A stretch of 64,000 nucleotides of DNA from Synechococcus sp. PCC 7336 (lineage in GTDB: Bacteria > Cyanobacteriota > Cyanobacteriia > Thermostichales > PCC-7336): contig NZ_CM001776.1 in assembly GCF_000332275.1 (NCBI RefSeq), positions 3,842,008 through 3,906,007 on the forward strand, in the 5' to 3' direction. Shown here piece by piece: positions 35,916 through 45,016 of the stretch. The translations under genes and the position numbers were made by a program. How positions within the stretch are numbered: the first letter of the stretch is position 1; every line of letters starts with the position of its first letter. A model generated the notes under the pieces. That model had not been told where the DNA came from, searched no databases, and was given only the letters and a program-made list of their open reading frames with translations.

Positions 35916-36320
35916 TTAAGATTGCACACTGACGCTTCCTATATTTGATGTTAATACATTAGAAATGTCACTGTTACGATCGAGAGCGTTGCTATCGGAT
36001 AAAGTATCAAACTCAACTGAGTAATACAGTAGCGATTTGTTGAGATGTTTTAGCTTTCTTAAGTCTTGATTTAAGCTAGATTCATTTCTCAGCTTCAACG
36101 ATAAGATTGCAGCGTTAAGAGTAGACAATGGACCTATTACTGAAACAGCTATTTTTGCTGCGATATTTCCTGAGCCACCAAATAAAGTCAAAGAGCACAG
36201 AATACTGATAGATATAGATTCTAGAATCCGTTTTGGTAGTTGTCTTTTAGTGGCTTCCAAATAGTTAATACTCTCTTCAACTTCTCGATTCAGAGGATTT
36301 GTATCTCTATAGCTCTTCAT
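35916..36320 (-). CDS. Small membrane protein of unknown function
   Basis: A 134-residue protein with a strong ribosome site TAGGAG seven bases before the ATG. Residues 30-75 contain two hydrophobic segments (ISISILCSLTLFGG, AAKIAVSVIGPLSTLNAAILSL) separated by a short turn, flanked by charged helices (EESINYLEATKRQLPKR before, LNQDLRKLKHLNKSLLYY after). The layout resembles small SLATT-like two-helix proteins, but I see no diagnostic motif. It is AT-rich, with one marginal gene upstream in the same direction. Confidence 0.6.
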   Translation of the reverse strand: MKSYRDTNPLNREVEESINYLEATKRQLPKRILESISISILCSLTLFGGSGNIAAKIAVSVIGPLSTLNAAILSLKLRNESSLNQDLRKLKHLNKSLLYYSVEFDTLSDSNALDRNSDISNVLTSNIGSVSVQS

Positions 36321-36456
36321 TGCTATCTCCTAGATTAAGGTCGATCTTTACGCGTGCATATATGTCTTTCACTAAAAGCACCACAAACCAATCTTTATGT
36401 GAGATAAAAATTAGCATATATAGTAATTTTAGATGAATTATAAACACCGTTTCTTC

Positions 36457-36684
36457 TTAGCCATCGGCCTCCATTTTCTCGTCATTTACGACTGAATTAC
36501 GACTGCTATATAGTTCCATTTGGACAGATTTATTGATAAAATCTTTTACTGAATCGTATCGAGCCTGATAACTAGACTGTCCTATAACTCTACCCCGATC
36601 GTCACATAATGGAGCGGCCAACATTGCATGTACAAACCAAGTCAAGCTGACTGAGAAATATAGTGATAAGATGAATAGAAGCAT
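36457..36684 (-). CDS. Small single-span protein
   Basis: A 75-residue protein preceded by AAGGA eight bases from the ATG. One N-terminal hydrophobic helix (LLFILSLYFSVSLTWFVHAML) is either a signal peptide or an anchor; a short hydrophilic part follows (DDRGRVIGQSSYQARYDSVKDF). No family recognised. Confidence 0.5.
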   Translation of the reverse strand: MLLFILSLYFSVSLTWFVHAMLAAPLCDDRGRVIGQSSYQARYDSVKDFINKSVQMELYSSRNSVVNDEKMEADG

Positions 36685-36872
36685 TCGCTTTTTCCTTTGC
36701 TTTGTTTCGCGATTGAGCAGAAGTCAATATAGCTACATTGCATAGCCATATTGTTCGAATTAGAGAAGGGTTGTCTTCATGTTTCGAGCTTGGAAAGAAC
36801 TTGAGGCTATAGCGGCCTCTAACACTCTCTGCGATAGAGATATATGAGAGAAGCACTTTCTATGCCTTTGGG

Positions 36873-37472
36873 TCAGGCTTGGACATAACTAGAGTTGCCG
36901 CCTAGCCTATGGTAGAGAAACACGCCACATGGATGTGCTCTTTGTGCAAATATATAGGCCAGCTTTTGAGTTTTCCCTAAAAAAGTTTGATGGGAGTTAG
37001 GCTCGAAGGCTAACCACCAACCCGAATAATCCCTCTCCAAATCGGGTGAAATGGTTATGAATTCTTTTGTGGTAGCTATATGGTGCTTTTGATTGCACTC
37101 TCGCTCAATATCGAGAAATCGAGTGGCAACGGTTGCGAGTAGATCTTCAGAGGCAATAGGTTTACTGAGATATTGAGCAGCACCTAGTTCGATACCATCG
37201 ATAATGTCCCGCTTACCTGTTTTAGATGTGAGGAAGATAAAGGGGATATCAGAAGTGGCTGAATCTTGTTTCAATGCCTCTAAGACCTCGTAGCCACTCA
37301 TATCGGGCATCAGTACATCGCATAAGATCAAGTCAGGTTGTACTTGACGCGCTATTTCTAAGCCACTTTTACCACTTTTGCGAGTCATGACGCGGTACTG
37401 ATTAGCTTGTAGAATACGCTTAATATATGTCGAGACTACTAAGTCATCATCAATCGCCAAAATGCTTTTCAT
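36873..37472 (-). CDS. Response regulator receiver protein
   Basis: A 199-residue protein. Residues 1-120 are a CheY-like receiver: acidic pair IDDD, phospho-Asp in LILCDVLMPDMSGYEVL near residue 52, Thr/Ser in FIFLTSKTG and Lys in YLSKPIASEDLL. Residues 125-199 form an extra C-terminal segment (ITISPDLERDYSGWWLAFE, KLAYIFAQRAHPCGVFLYHRLGG) with no DNA-binding motif that I recognise. GGAGG before the ATG is a strong ribosome site. It lies upstream of, and divergent from, the phytochrome-like kinase, whose output it may receive. Confidence 0.85.
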   Translation of the reverse strand: MKSILAIDDDLVVSTYIKRILQANQYRVMTRKSGKSGLEIARQVQPDLILCDVLMPDMSGYEVLEALKQDSATSDIPFIFLTSKTGKRDIIDGIELGAAQYLSKPIASEDLLATVATRFLDIERECNQKHHIATTKEFITISPDLERDYSGWWLAFEPNSHQTFLGKTQKLAYIFAQRAHPCGVFLYHRLGGNSSYVQA

Positions 37473-37560
37473 GACCAGTCCTCCATGAAGTAGATATCTG
37501 CTAAAGCCTTACGACTCACGAACTTACCTCAGCCAGCTAAGATCGAGGCAACATTTACTC

Positions 37561-37827
37561 TCAAACTGCCATTCTCTCTTTAAGCCTTGTAATTCTATTC
37601 TCTATTTGAAGGCATTGGATCGCGACTGCACCGATCGATCGGTGAGTTCTTTCGAGTAGAGCGATACTTTTGTCCCACTCTGGTTCGTAATTACAGCTCT
37701 CCTTTAAATAGCTGCTTAGATCTTGCGACTGTTCCACTTCCCAGCTTTGGTATCTAAGTAGTAGAAGCGGGGGCAAGTCCTCTCTGATACAGGAAAGGAG
37801 TAGATCTTGGTAAATGTGTAAATTCAT
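37561..37827 (-). CDS. Small hypothetical helical protein
   Basis: An 88-residue protein, mostly helical, with WEVEQSQDLSSYLKESCNYE in the middle and a basic tail RITRLKERMAV. It has a weak AAAGAG ribosome site. It precedes the receiver gene in the same direction by about 90 bases, so the two may form a small operon. Function unknown. Confidence 0.5.
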   Translation of the reverse strand: MNLHIYQDLLLSCIREDLPPLLLLRYQSWEVEQSQDLSSYLKESCNYEPEWDKSIALLERTHRSIGAVAIQCLQIENRITRLKERMAV

Positions 37828-38270
37828 CTCTTTTTTTACTGCTTACTTGGGGTAGTTAAGTATAGATTTCCCATTTTTATACCGATCTCCTCAGTATTAC
37901 CACTCTTCTTGCGTTCAGTAATTCTGCGGAAAAGCTATCCTAGTGAAATTACTGAGAGCAGGGTCTGCATAGGCTGTCACTCAAGTGTCTAGCGCTCGTC
38001 ATCTGCTTTAGTGCTCAGCAATTTTCACTTTGGCAGTGACTCAAAGACTAGGATCGAGTGCCGACAGAGAAAGGGTTTCAGCTCATAAGAGTTTAAGGTT
38101 AGAGTTCAAGGTTCAAGACTGAACTTATCCAGGCTGAAGTGATATGGAGCGAGCTTGCCAACTAGCATGTCAAAAATATATGAGTGGAAAGTGTTTCAGA
38201 TGGTGAAACATAATAAATAACGTCTTCTCATAGGGCCACTAGGAACCATGACTCGTATCGGAGAGCAAAC
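37828..38270. other. Divergent promoter region of the signalling cluster
   Basis: These 443 bases separate the minus-strand small genes from the kinase gene. They should carry promoters in both directions. A short direct repeat GTTCAAGGTTCAAG near 38103 is visible; no regulator site can be named. Confidence 0.4.
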
Positions 38271-40280
38271 GTGACCTCCAGAAAGGAACAATCCCCAACT
38301 TGCAGCACCTCGATTTATAGAATTGCCAGCCGTATCCGCCAATCGCTGGAGCTGCAAGACATTTTGGATGCCACAGTTGCAGAAATGCGAGACTTCTTAA
38401 AAACAGACCGGGTCAAGATTTACCGATTTGACCCCGATGGCAGCGGGCAGGTTATTGCTGAGTCGCTGTCTGGGAAACGCCTTCCTTCCCTCAAAGGCTT
38501 GCACTTCCCTGCAGGGGATATTCCTCCTCAGGCAAGAGAGCTGTTTTGCAAAACTAGGGTTAGAACGATTGTCGATCTGGCAGCCCAAGAGATTTTATTG
38601 AGCGAGCCCGATCGCCTGCCGAGTACCGCAACTGACGAGCTGACTGTTGAAGAGGTCTGGAATCAACCACTCGGGGACCTGCTCAAGCGCCCAGTCGATC
38701 CGTGCCATGTCGAGTACTTGTCCTTGATGGGGGTTCAGTCTTCTGTGGTCATTCCCCTTCTCAATGGCAACCGATTGTGGGGACTGCTGATCTCCCACCA
38801 CAGCAAACCCCGAGCGTTCGACCTGCAAACCCTCCAAGTCTTGCAGTTCATTGCCGATCAGGTGGAGATTGCCATTGCCCAAGCAAAACTACTCCTTCAG
38901 GCTCGCGATCGCGCCTCTCGCGAAATCTCCGTCAATCAACTGACGTCACTCTTACATGCTCCCAAAGATCGCCAGACTATATTGACCGATGCTCTCGGTC
39001 AAATTGCCGGATCGGTAGACGCGACAGGAGGGCTTTTGCAAATTGCCTCTGTCAGCGGTGATTTTGATTTCTATTCATTTGGCCAGCAGCCAACATTAAC
39101 GCAAACCGAATGGGTAGAGTTTTTGGAGAACACCTGTTCTACCCCTGACTTGTTAGTGGCGTCAGACCTCGATCGCGAAAGCAGCCTTAGGCCCTATCGA
39201 GATTCCTTTCGCGAGACTAACTTGCGCAGCGTTGCCATTGTTCCCTTGCAGTATGGCAGCGAAGCTTTAGGAGCCCTAGCTGTATTTCGGCAGGGGATCG
39301 ATACGAAAACCCTATGGGCAGGACGGCAAAACGAGGACGAACGCCAGGATAGGCCCCGTCAATCCTTTGAGGAGTGGTGCGAACTCAAGCACGATCGGGC
39401 GCATTCGTGGAGCCAAGCAGATGTGGATTTGCTGCGCTCTTTGAGCGATCGCCTGTCAACGGCTGTGATGCAAGAGCGCTTGTATCGTTGCGAGTACGAG
39501 CAGCGGTTGCTGTTGGAAATGCGCAATCGCGAGCTTTCGCTAGCCCGCAGTGCGGCAGAGGAAGCCAGTCAGCTCAAATCCGATTTTTTATCCTCAACCA
39601 GTCACGAATTGAGGACTCCTCTGGCATTGACGCTGAACTATCTCAAGCTCCTGAAAGAGGGATTCTACGATAGCGAGGCCGAGCTGCAGGAATACATCCA
39701 AGTGGCTTACCAATCCACAGAAGATCTGGTATCGTCAATCGACACGGTATTGGATATCTCCAAAATTGAAGCCGGTCGGATGCAGGTGAACCTTGCCCCC
39801 GCCCATCTTCCCTCGCTCTTGGAAAAGAAACTTGCCATCTTCCGGCTCGATAGCGATCGCCGAGGAGTGGATCTATCGATCGACTGCCAGGTGAAAACTG
39901 TCATAGCGGACGAACTCAAGCTCCGCCAAGTTCTGACCAACCTGCTCTCTAACGCCTTCAAATTTACCCGCGCAGGGGCCGTACGCGTCACTGCAATTCA
40001 GACCGCTTCCAACGAGGCAACAATTTCGGTGAGCGACACCGGCATCGGAATTGACGCGAGCAAGCAAGCGCTGGTATTTGAGGCATTTGTTCAAGAGGAA
40101 GGCTCGATTCGACGACGCTTTGGCGGCACGGGATTGGGGCTGACCATCTGCAAGCGCCTAGTGGAGTTGATGGGGGGCAAAATCTGGTTGGACAGCCCTG
40201 GAAGAGGGCAAGGCACCACTGTCAGTTTTACGATTCCTCGTGTTGACGAAGATCTAGAAGAACCATCTGCTAAGGGCTAG
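38271..40280 (+). CDS. Phytochrome-like (knotless) GAF sensor histidine kinase
   Basis: A 669-residue protein with a GTG start and GGAG nine bases upstream. GAF1 (about 15-210) carries bilin-lyase-type features: RVKIYRFDPDGSGQVIAES, FPAGDIPPQAR and the Cys145-His146 pair in DPCHVEYLSLMG, which aligns with the chromophore Cys-His of phytochromes and cyanobacteriochromes, then LWGLLISHH. GAF2 (225-405) is of the PHY-like tandem-GAF kind. A dimerisation helix leads to HisKA with His445 in SSTSHELRTPL and to HATPase_c with N box LRQVLTNLLSNAFKF and G boxes. There is no PAS domain before GAF1, so the knotless Cph2 type fits. It probably senses light and passes phosphate to the next gene's receiver, 44 bases downstream. 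Chromophore binding is inferred. Confidence 0.85.
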   Translation: MTSRKEQSPTCSTSIYRIASRIRQSLELQDILDATVAEMRDFLKTDRVKIYRFDPDGSGQVIAESLSGKRLPSLKGLHFPAGDIPPQARELFCKTRVRTIVDLAAQEILLSEPDRLPSTATDELTVEEVWNQPLGDLLKRPVDPCHVEYLSLMGVQSSVVIPLLNGNRLWGLLISHHSKPRAFDLQTLQVLQFIADQVEIAIAQAKLLLQARDRASREISVNQLTSLLHAPKDRQTILTDALGQIAGSVDATGGLLQIASVSGDFDFYSFGQQPTLTQTEWVEFLENTCSTPDLLVASDLDRESSLRPYRDSFRETNLRSVAIVPLQYGSEALGALAVFRQGIDTKTLWAGRQNEDERQDRPRQSFEEWCELKHDRAHSWSQADVDLLRSLSDRLSTAVMQERLYRCEYEQRLLLEMRNRELSLARSAAEEASQLKSDFLSSTSHELRTPLALTLNYLKLLKEGFYDSEAELQEYIQVAYQSTEDLVSSIDTVLDISKIEAGRMQVNLAPAHLPSLLEKKLAIFRLDSDRRGVDLSIDCQVKTVIADELKLRQVLTNLLSNAFKFTRAGAVRVTAIQTASNEATISVSDTGIGIDASKQALVFEAFVQEEGSIRRRFGGTGLGLTICKRLVELMGGKIWLDSPGRGQGTTVSFTIPRVDEDLEEPSAKG

Positions 40281-40324
40281 TTTGCACTTGCATTTTACAA
40301 TTTCCACTAAAGAGGCACTCTCTC

Positions 40325-40777
40325 GTGACGATCGCTCGACAACTCCCATCGATGAATCTTTTACTGGTTGAGGACGATATCCTGCTGGCAAAAGGGACTG
40401 CCAAGTTAGTCGAAAAGCTGAGCGTACATCGGGTACGAATCACCAGCAAGCCCGCCATATTGATGGAGTTGTGTCAGGCTGGCAAGGTCGATTTAGTCAT
40501 TATGGATATCAACCTCCCCGGTGCCGTATGGCAAGGGAGCGAGGTTAGCGGAGCCGACCTGTCTCAGTTTCTCAAATCTCAGGACAGTACCTGCCATGTC
40601 CCAGTTGTGCTGCTGACAGCCTATGTAATGGCATCGGAGCGTCAATCTCTGCTGGAAGCGGCTTTAGCTGACGATTTTTGGACCAAGCCAATTGTCAACT
40701 ACGACAAATTTGTGCAATCTCTCAATCGCCTGCTGGAGGCTAAAGCCCATGCAGCCAACGATACAGAACCCTATTAG
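40325..40777 (+). CDS. Single-domain response regulator
   Basis: A 150-residue receiver with a GTG start (an internal ATG at the MNLLLVEDD motif is possible). It has the acidic cluster VEDD, phospho-Asp in LVIMDINLPG near residue 59, Thr in VVLLTAYVM and Lys in FWTKPIVNYDKF. An insertion after the phospho-Asp (AVWQGSEVSGADLSQFL) is longer than in CheY. No output domain, so it acts as a phosphate carrier for the kinases on either side. Confidence 0.85.
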   Translation: MTIARQLPSMNLLLVEDDILLAKGTAKLVEKLSVHRVRITSKPAILMELCQAGKVDLVIMDINLPGAVWQGSEVSGADLSQFLKSQDSTCHVPVVLLTAYVMASERQSLLEAALADDFWTKPIVNYDKFVQSLNRLLEAKAHAANDTEPY

Positions 40778-40930
40778 CGAATTGTGCTGCTCTCGCCAGC
40801 CAGACTTATTCAGTGCTTCCTTCGAAGGAGCTACCGATTACTCCAATCGCGCGAGATATCAGAAACCCCTGCTGTAGATATTCAGTCCTCATAAATCATT
40901 CATTCCTCAAGTCCACCTCTCCACAGCACT

Positions 40931-43387
40931 ATGGATACCAATACTTTTTCGCCGCAAATAACCTCAAACCATTTGCACGGACAGCCTGAGGAGGCACAGC
41001 CGATTGACAATAGCGCCTACCAGCGCATGGATGCCATATCGGTACCGATATGGGTTGCCAGTCCGAGTGGAGAGATCTTGTTCGGAAATCGACGTTGGTG
41101 GGCACTTTTTAACACGCCACTCCATCGCCGCGATCGATGCCCTTTAGCTGCTTTGCTGCAGCCAGCCGATGCCGAGCTCTTGAACGCTCAGTGGAAGACT
41201 TACCACAAGCTACAAAAAGCCTTAGAGGTTGACGTGTGTTTGGCCGGATCGCGAGTGCCGCAGCAACAGATCTACATGCGCATTGAACCCATTGTCTCTG
41301 CCGGTAAAATTTGCGAGTGGGTGGGAACTTGCAACGACAATCAAGCTCCACCTTCGGTTAGCCGCCAGTTGGACGAGGAACGACAGCTTGTGGATGCCCT
41401 CTTAGACAATTTGTCTGATGGTATCGTTGCCTGCAACCTCGATGGGGTTCTGACGCTGTTTAACCGCGCCTCGCGAAACTTCCACGGCTTACCCCAAGAG
41501 CCCATTCCCGCTAGCGATTGGGCAAATCACTACGACTTATATCGTGCTGATGGTACGACCCCTCTCCCCACAGAAGAGATCCCGCTGTTTCGAGCATTGC
41601 GGGGGGAATCGATTAAAAATGCCGAAATGGTCATCGCCCCAGAACGGGGACCCACCCGATTAATTTTGGCCAATGGCGAGCCGATTTTGGCCACCGATGG
41701 TCGCAAACTTGGGGCCGTGGCGACCATGCGAGACGTCACCGAACAACGGCGAGCTGAGCGCCAGTTACGGCAAAGCGAGATGCGATATCGCCTGCTGGCG
41801 GAGAATATTCAGGATGTGCTTGTGGAAACTACTCCAGCAGGAGTGGTGAGGTATGTTTCTGCATCGGTCCACAATCGTCTGGGATACGAACCCGATGCCT
41901 TGATCGGTAGGTCCTTGATGGAACTCATGCACCCGGAGGATGCTGCTGCGCTCAATAGAACTCGCGCGATCGCTGCGAGCGTCTTTGCACCATACCATTC
42001 GCAATACCGAATGCGGCACTCGGACGGTAGTTATCTCTGGTTCGAAAGCTCGAGCTCCGTTGTTTGCAATGCCACCACGGGCGAACCGAGGGTTTCGATC
42101 GCCTTATTGCGAGACATTACCGAGCGCAAGCAGTTTGAAGCCGCCATCTGCGAGTTGAATGACGACCTGGAGGCCCGTGTGGAGCAAAGGACTGCTGCAC
42201 TAGAGCGCCTCAATTTTCATAACCAAGAGTTACTGACACGAGAGCAGAAGGCCAAATTCGACCTGGGGCAGAGCGAGCAGCAGTATCGATCGGTCGTCAA
42301 CAACGTTCGGGACATCATCTTCAAACTCGATTTGTCTGGAAACTTGACTTTCCTCAACCCCGCTTGGTCTGAGGTCATGGGCTACGACCGCAACACCAGC
42401 CTGAATACCAAGCTGAGCAGTTACCTCTTTGACGCCGATCTGCCCAGTTATGAGAAGGCGATCGAGCAGCTGTGCCAAGGGGAAGAGTCTGGGCGACGCT
42501 TGGAGTTTCGGGTTCGGACGGGTTCGGGCGATCTGTGCTGGCTGGAGATGGATGCCAGTCGGATGGAAGCAACCGAGCCGCTACCTGCCTGCGTGACCGG
42601 CATATTGACTGACATCACTCAGCGCAAGCGGTCCGAAGAACTTCTACAGGCAAGAGCAGAGGAACTAGAAGCGATCAACGCCTCTCTCTTACAGACCACT
42701 GCCTTGGTGGAACGCCGCAATCGGGAACTGGATCAATTTGCTTACGTAACATCCCACGATCTCAAAGCTCCCCTGCGAGCCATAGCCAATTTGTCGCACT
42801 GGATTGAAGAAGATCTGGAAGATGTTCTGACGGAGGAGACCCGCCACCAGATGAACCTGCTCAGAAGCCGCGTAGAGCGGATGGAAGCCTTGATTAACGG
42901 GCTACTGCAATATTCGCGGGTGGGCCGGACTGGGACCGAGCAGATTCGAGTTGACGTTGCGGTGCTGCTCGCCGAGGTGCTAGAGATGTTATCTCTTCCT
43001 CCCGAATGTCGCATCCAAATTGACGATCCGATGCCCACAATCGTCACCGAAAAGCTGCTGTTACAGCAGGTGTTTAGCAACTTGATTAGCAATGCCGTCA
43101 AACACCACAACCGTTCCGACGGACAGGTACGGATTTCGGCAACCCGAGAACGGGATCGAGTCGTTTTCAGCGTTGCCGATGATGGTCCTGGAATTGCCCC
43201 CCAGTATCACGAGAAGATTTTCAGCATCTTCCAGACGCTGGAAGCTCGCGATAAAACTGAGAATACGGGCATCGGCTTGTCGATTGTGAAAAAGATTGTT
43301 GAAACCAGTGGAGGATCGATTCAGGTCCAATCGCAGCCAGGTCGCGGTGCTACATTCACATTTTCATTGCCGATCTCCCAACTTTAA
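40931..43387 (+). CDS. Multi-PAS sensor histidine kinase
   Basis: An 818-residue soluble kinase. Four PAS-like units follow one another (about 30-130, 155-275, 280-400 with PAC segment YRMRHSDGSYLWFES, and 450-570 with FKLDLSGNLTFLNPAWSEVMGY), with a coiled coil near 400-440. The HisKA domain has LDQFAYVTSHDLKAPLRAI near residue 600, the form found in Cph1-like kinases, and HATPase_c ends in NTGIGLSIVKKIVE. PAS domains sense ligands, redox or light; no cofactor residue is obvious. It lies between two receivers and should phosphorylate the Rcp1-like one downstream. Confidence 0.88.
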   Translation: MDTNTFSPQITSNHLHGQPEEAQPIDNSAYQRMDAISVPIWVASPSGEILFGNRRWWALFNTPLHRRDRCPLAALLQPADAELLNAQWKTYHKLQKALEVDVCLAGSRVPQQQIYMRIEPIVSAGKICEWVGTCNDNQAPPSVSRQLDEERQLVDALLDNLSDGIVACNLDGVLTLFNRASRNFHGLPQEPIPASDWANHYDLYRADGTTPLPTEEIPLFRALRGESIKNAEMVIAPERGPTRLILANGEPILATDGRKLGAVATMRDVTEQRRAERQLRQSEMRYRLLAENIQDVLVETTPAGVVRYVSASVHNRLGYEPDALIGRSLMELMHPEDAAALNRTRAIAASVFAPYHSQYRMRHSDGSYLWFESSSSVVCNATTGEPRVSIALLRDITERKQFEAAICELNDDLEARVEQRTAALERLNFHNQELLTREQKAKFDLGQSEQQYRSVVNNVRDIIFKLDLSGNLTFLNPAWSEVMGYDRNTSLNTKLSSYLFDADLPSYEKAIEQLCQGEESGRRLEFRVRTGSGDLCWLEMDASRMEATEPLPACVTGILTDITQRKRSEELLQARAEELEAINASLLQTTALVERRNRELDQFAYVTSHDLKAPLRAIANLSHWIEEDLEDVLTEETRHQMNLLRSRVERMEALINGLLQYSRVGRTGTEQIRVDVAVLLAEVLEMLSLPPECRIQIDDPMPTIVTEKLLLQQVFSNLISNAVKHHNRSDGQVRISATRERDRVVFSVADDGPGIAPQYHEKIFSIFQTLEARDKTENTGIGLSIVKKIVETSGGSIQVQSQPGRGATFTFSLPISQL

Positions 43388-43453
43388 GCAGCGAGAGCTG
43401 CAGGCAGCGAGACCGCTAGTTTCTTAACCGATTTATCGGATAGAGATCTAGAA

Positions 43454-43588
43454 ATGTATCGCATAACACCTCCTTTGTCAGAAGCCGTCGCCCATACGAA
43501 TGTGTATTCTATTGAAGTTGTAGGAGATCGCCGTCAGACAATAGTCGGACAAGTCCAAATAGTTTCAGTGCAGTTTATCCGTGAGTAG
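43454..43588 (+). CDS. Possible 44-residue peptide between kinase and receiver
   Basis: An ATG frame (MYRITPPLSEAVAHTNVY, then VGDRRQTIVGQVQIVSVQF) ends two bases before the start of the receiver gene. The close spacing hints at translation coupling, but there is no good ribosome site and no family resemblance. Confidence 0.25.
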   Translation: MYRITPPLSEAVAHTNVYSIEVVGDRRQTIVGQVQIVSVQFIRE

Positions 43589-43590
43589 TT

Positions 43591-44019
43591 TTGCCTAACC
43601 GAGAGATAAATATATTATTGGTTGAAGATGATGAAGTTGACGTTATGAACGTCCAGCGGGCATTCAAGCGCAACAACATCACCAATCCCCTGTTTGTGGC
43701 GGGCAACGGGCTGGAAGCACTCGATATGCTGCGCAGCGGCGATCGCGCGATCGCCATCCCCAAAATGCGACGACTCGTTTTGCTCGATCTGAACATGCCC
43801 CAGATGAACGGTATCGAGTTTTTACGAGAATTGCGGACAGACAGCAAACTCTGTAATTTACCCGTCATTGTTCTAACAACGTCCGATGAAGATCGCGATC
43901 GCATCGAAGCGTATCGTCTCAACGTGGCGGGCTATATCCTCAAGCCAGTAACATTCCCCAACTTTGCTGAAGTGATGGCGACTTTGAATCGATACTGGAC
44001 ATTGTGCGAGATGCCCTAG
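43591..44019 (+). CDS. Rcp1-like response regulator
   Basis: A 142-residue receiver of the Rcp1 type: ILLVEDDEVDVMNVQRAF, phospho-Asp in LVLLDLNMPQMNGIEFL near residue 69, Thr in VIVLTTSDEDRD and Lys in YILKPVTFPNF. Rcp1 homologs are partners of phytochrome-like kinases with HisKA domains like that of the preceding gene. The start is TTG at 43591; an in-frame stop lies six bases upstream and there is no ATG near, so the TTG is favoured. This is the last gene of the signalling cluster. Confidence 0.85.
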   Translation: MPNREINILLVEDDEVDVMNVQRAFKRNNITNPLFVAGNGLEALDMLRSGDRAIAIPKMRRLVLLDLNMPQMNGIEFLRELRTDSKLCNLPVIVLTTSDEDRDRIEAYRLNVAGYILKPVTFPNFAEVMATLNRYWTLCEMP

Positions 44020-44526
44020 GCGCTCGCCATTGAGGAACTCATCTACAGGGTCGAATCTTTGAAATGTCGAATCTTTGAAATTGGGCATCGTTCAATGGCA
44101 GGTAACACTTCACAGATAATCAAATTTTGCCAGTCATCAAAGCCTCAATCCCCTCTCCAATCAGCTTTTGTGAGATTTGCACCATATTTAAAAGATTACC
44201 CAACCTCTAGCCGAGCTGAACCTAAACCGCATCCATGTTGAAACCTGGAGTTTTCAGGCGTTGCACTCGGCCCCCTAAATCCCCCACCAGTGGGGGACTT
44301 GTGAGAGGCTATTGGCTTTCGGTTCTACAACTTTAATGACCGCGATTCGCCGGTTCGTCTTCCCCGCCTCCAAACCCCAGCTAGCACTGTCGTCAAGTCC
44401 CCCAGAATGGGGGATTTAGGGGGCGAATGCAGCGATCGACAGCGCTAGTGAGAGGGACTCATAGGTGTCTCATCAAAACTACGGGTTTTAGACTAGACTC
44501 GGTTTATGCTGGCTGATTGACAGTGG
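44020..44526. other. Intergenic region with a MITE-like element
   Basis: No gene. A palindromic repeat element occupies 44269-44425. The remaining bases show nothing I can assign; a short direct repeat TCGAATCTTTGAAAT occurs near 44050. Confidence 0.5.
44269..44425. mobile_element. MITE-like element with terminal inverted repeats
   Basis: The left end has CGGCCCCCTAAATCCCCCA, then GTGGGGGACTTG; the right end has CAAGTCCCCCA, then TGGGGGATTTAGGGGGCG. These are inverted copies of about 33 bp with two or three mismatches, around 90 bp of non-coding DNA. No transposase. The ends CCCCCTAAATCCCCC are those of a repeat type I know from cyanobacterial genomes. Confidence 0.7.
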
Positions 44527-44985
44527 CTAAGAACTCAACTTTGCCTTAACCATTTGCTGAACCTTTGCTCCATCCGCCCGCCCTTTGAGCGCTTGCATCG
44601 CAGGCCCCATCACCTTGCCCAAATCCTTCGCCGACAAGGCCCCCACCCGTTCGATAATCTCGTCGATCGCCTGACTCAATTCTTCCTCAGATAGCGCCTG
44701 CGGCAGATACGTTTCAATAATTGCCAATTCTGCGCTTTCCCGCTCGACCAAGTCATCCCGCTGAGCCTTGCGATATTGGGCGATCGAATCTCGCCGCTGC
44801 TTGGCCTGCTTGACCAACAACTCCATTTCCTCTGCCTCTGTCAACTCCTCTCGCCCGGAAGGACGTACGCTCACCTCCTTCTCCAGGATCGCTTTTTTAA
44901 TGCTGCGGATCGTTTCCAAGCGCAGCTTATCCTTAGCCTTCATTGCTGCCTTCAGATCGCCAGAAATGGTCTCTTTTAAGCCCAT
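44527..44985 (-). CDS. GatB/YqeY-family protein
   Basis: A 152-residue protein matching the YqeY family over its full length: start LKETISGDLKAAMKAKDK, the helical tRNA-binding-like region LVKQAKQRRDSIAQYRKAQR, and the end LGKVMGPAMQALKGRADGAKVQQMVKAKL. The C-terminal part resembles the tail of GatB, the amidotransferase that makes Gln-tRNA or Asn-tRNA, so a role near tRNA or translation is assumed; the exact function is unsettled. It is encoded just downstream of the TRAFs-binding gene, 31 bases from its stop. Confidence 0.88.
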   Translation of the reverse strand: MGLKETISGDLKAAMKAKDKLRLETIRSIKKAILEKEVSVRPSGREELTEAEEMELLVKQAKQRRDSIAQYRKAQRDDLVERESAELAIIETYLPQALSEEELSQAIDEIIERVGALSAKDLGKVMGPAMQALKGRADGAKVQQMVKAKLSS

Positions 44986-45016
44986 TGGAATTCCCTCGTA
45001 ACAAGTTCGATACAGA

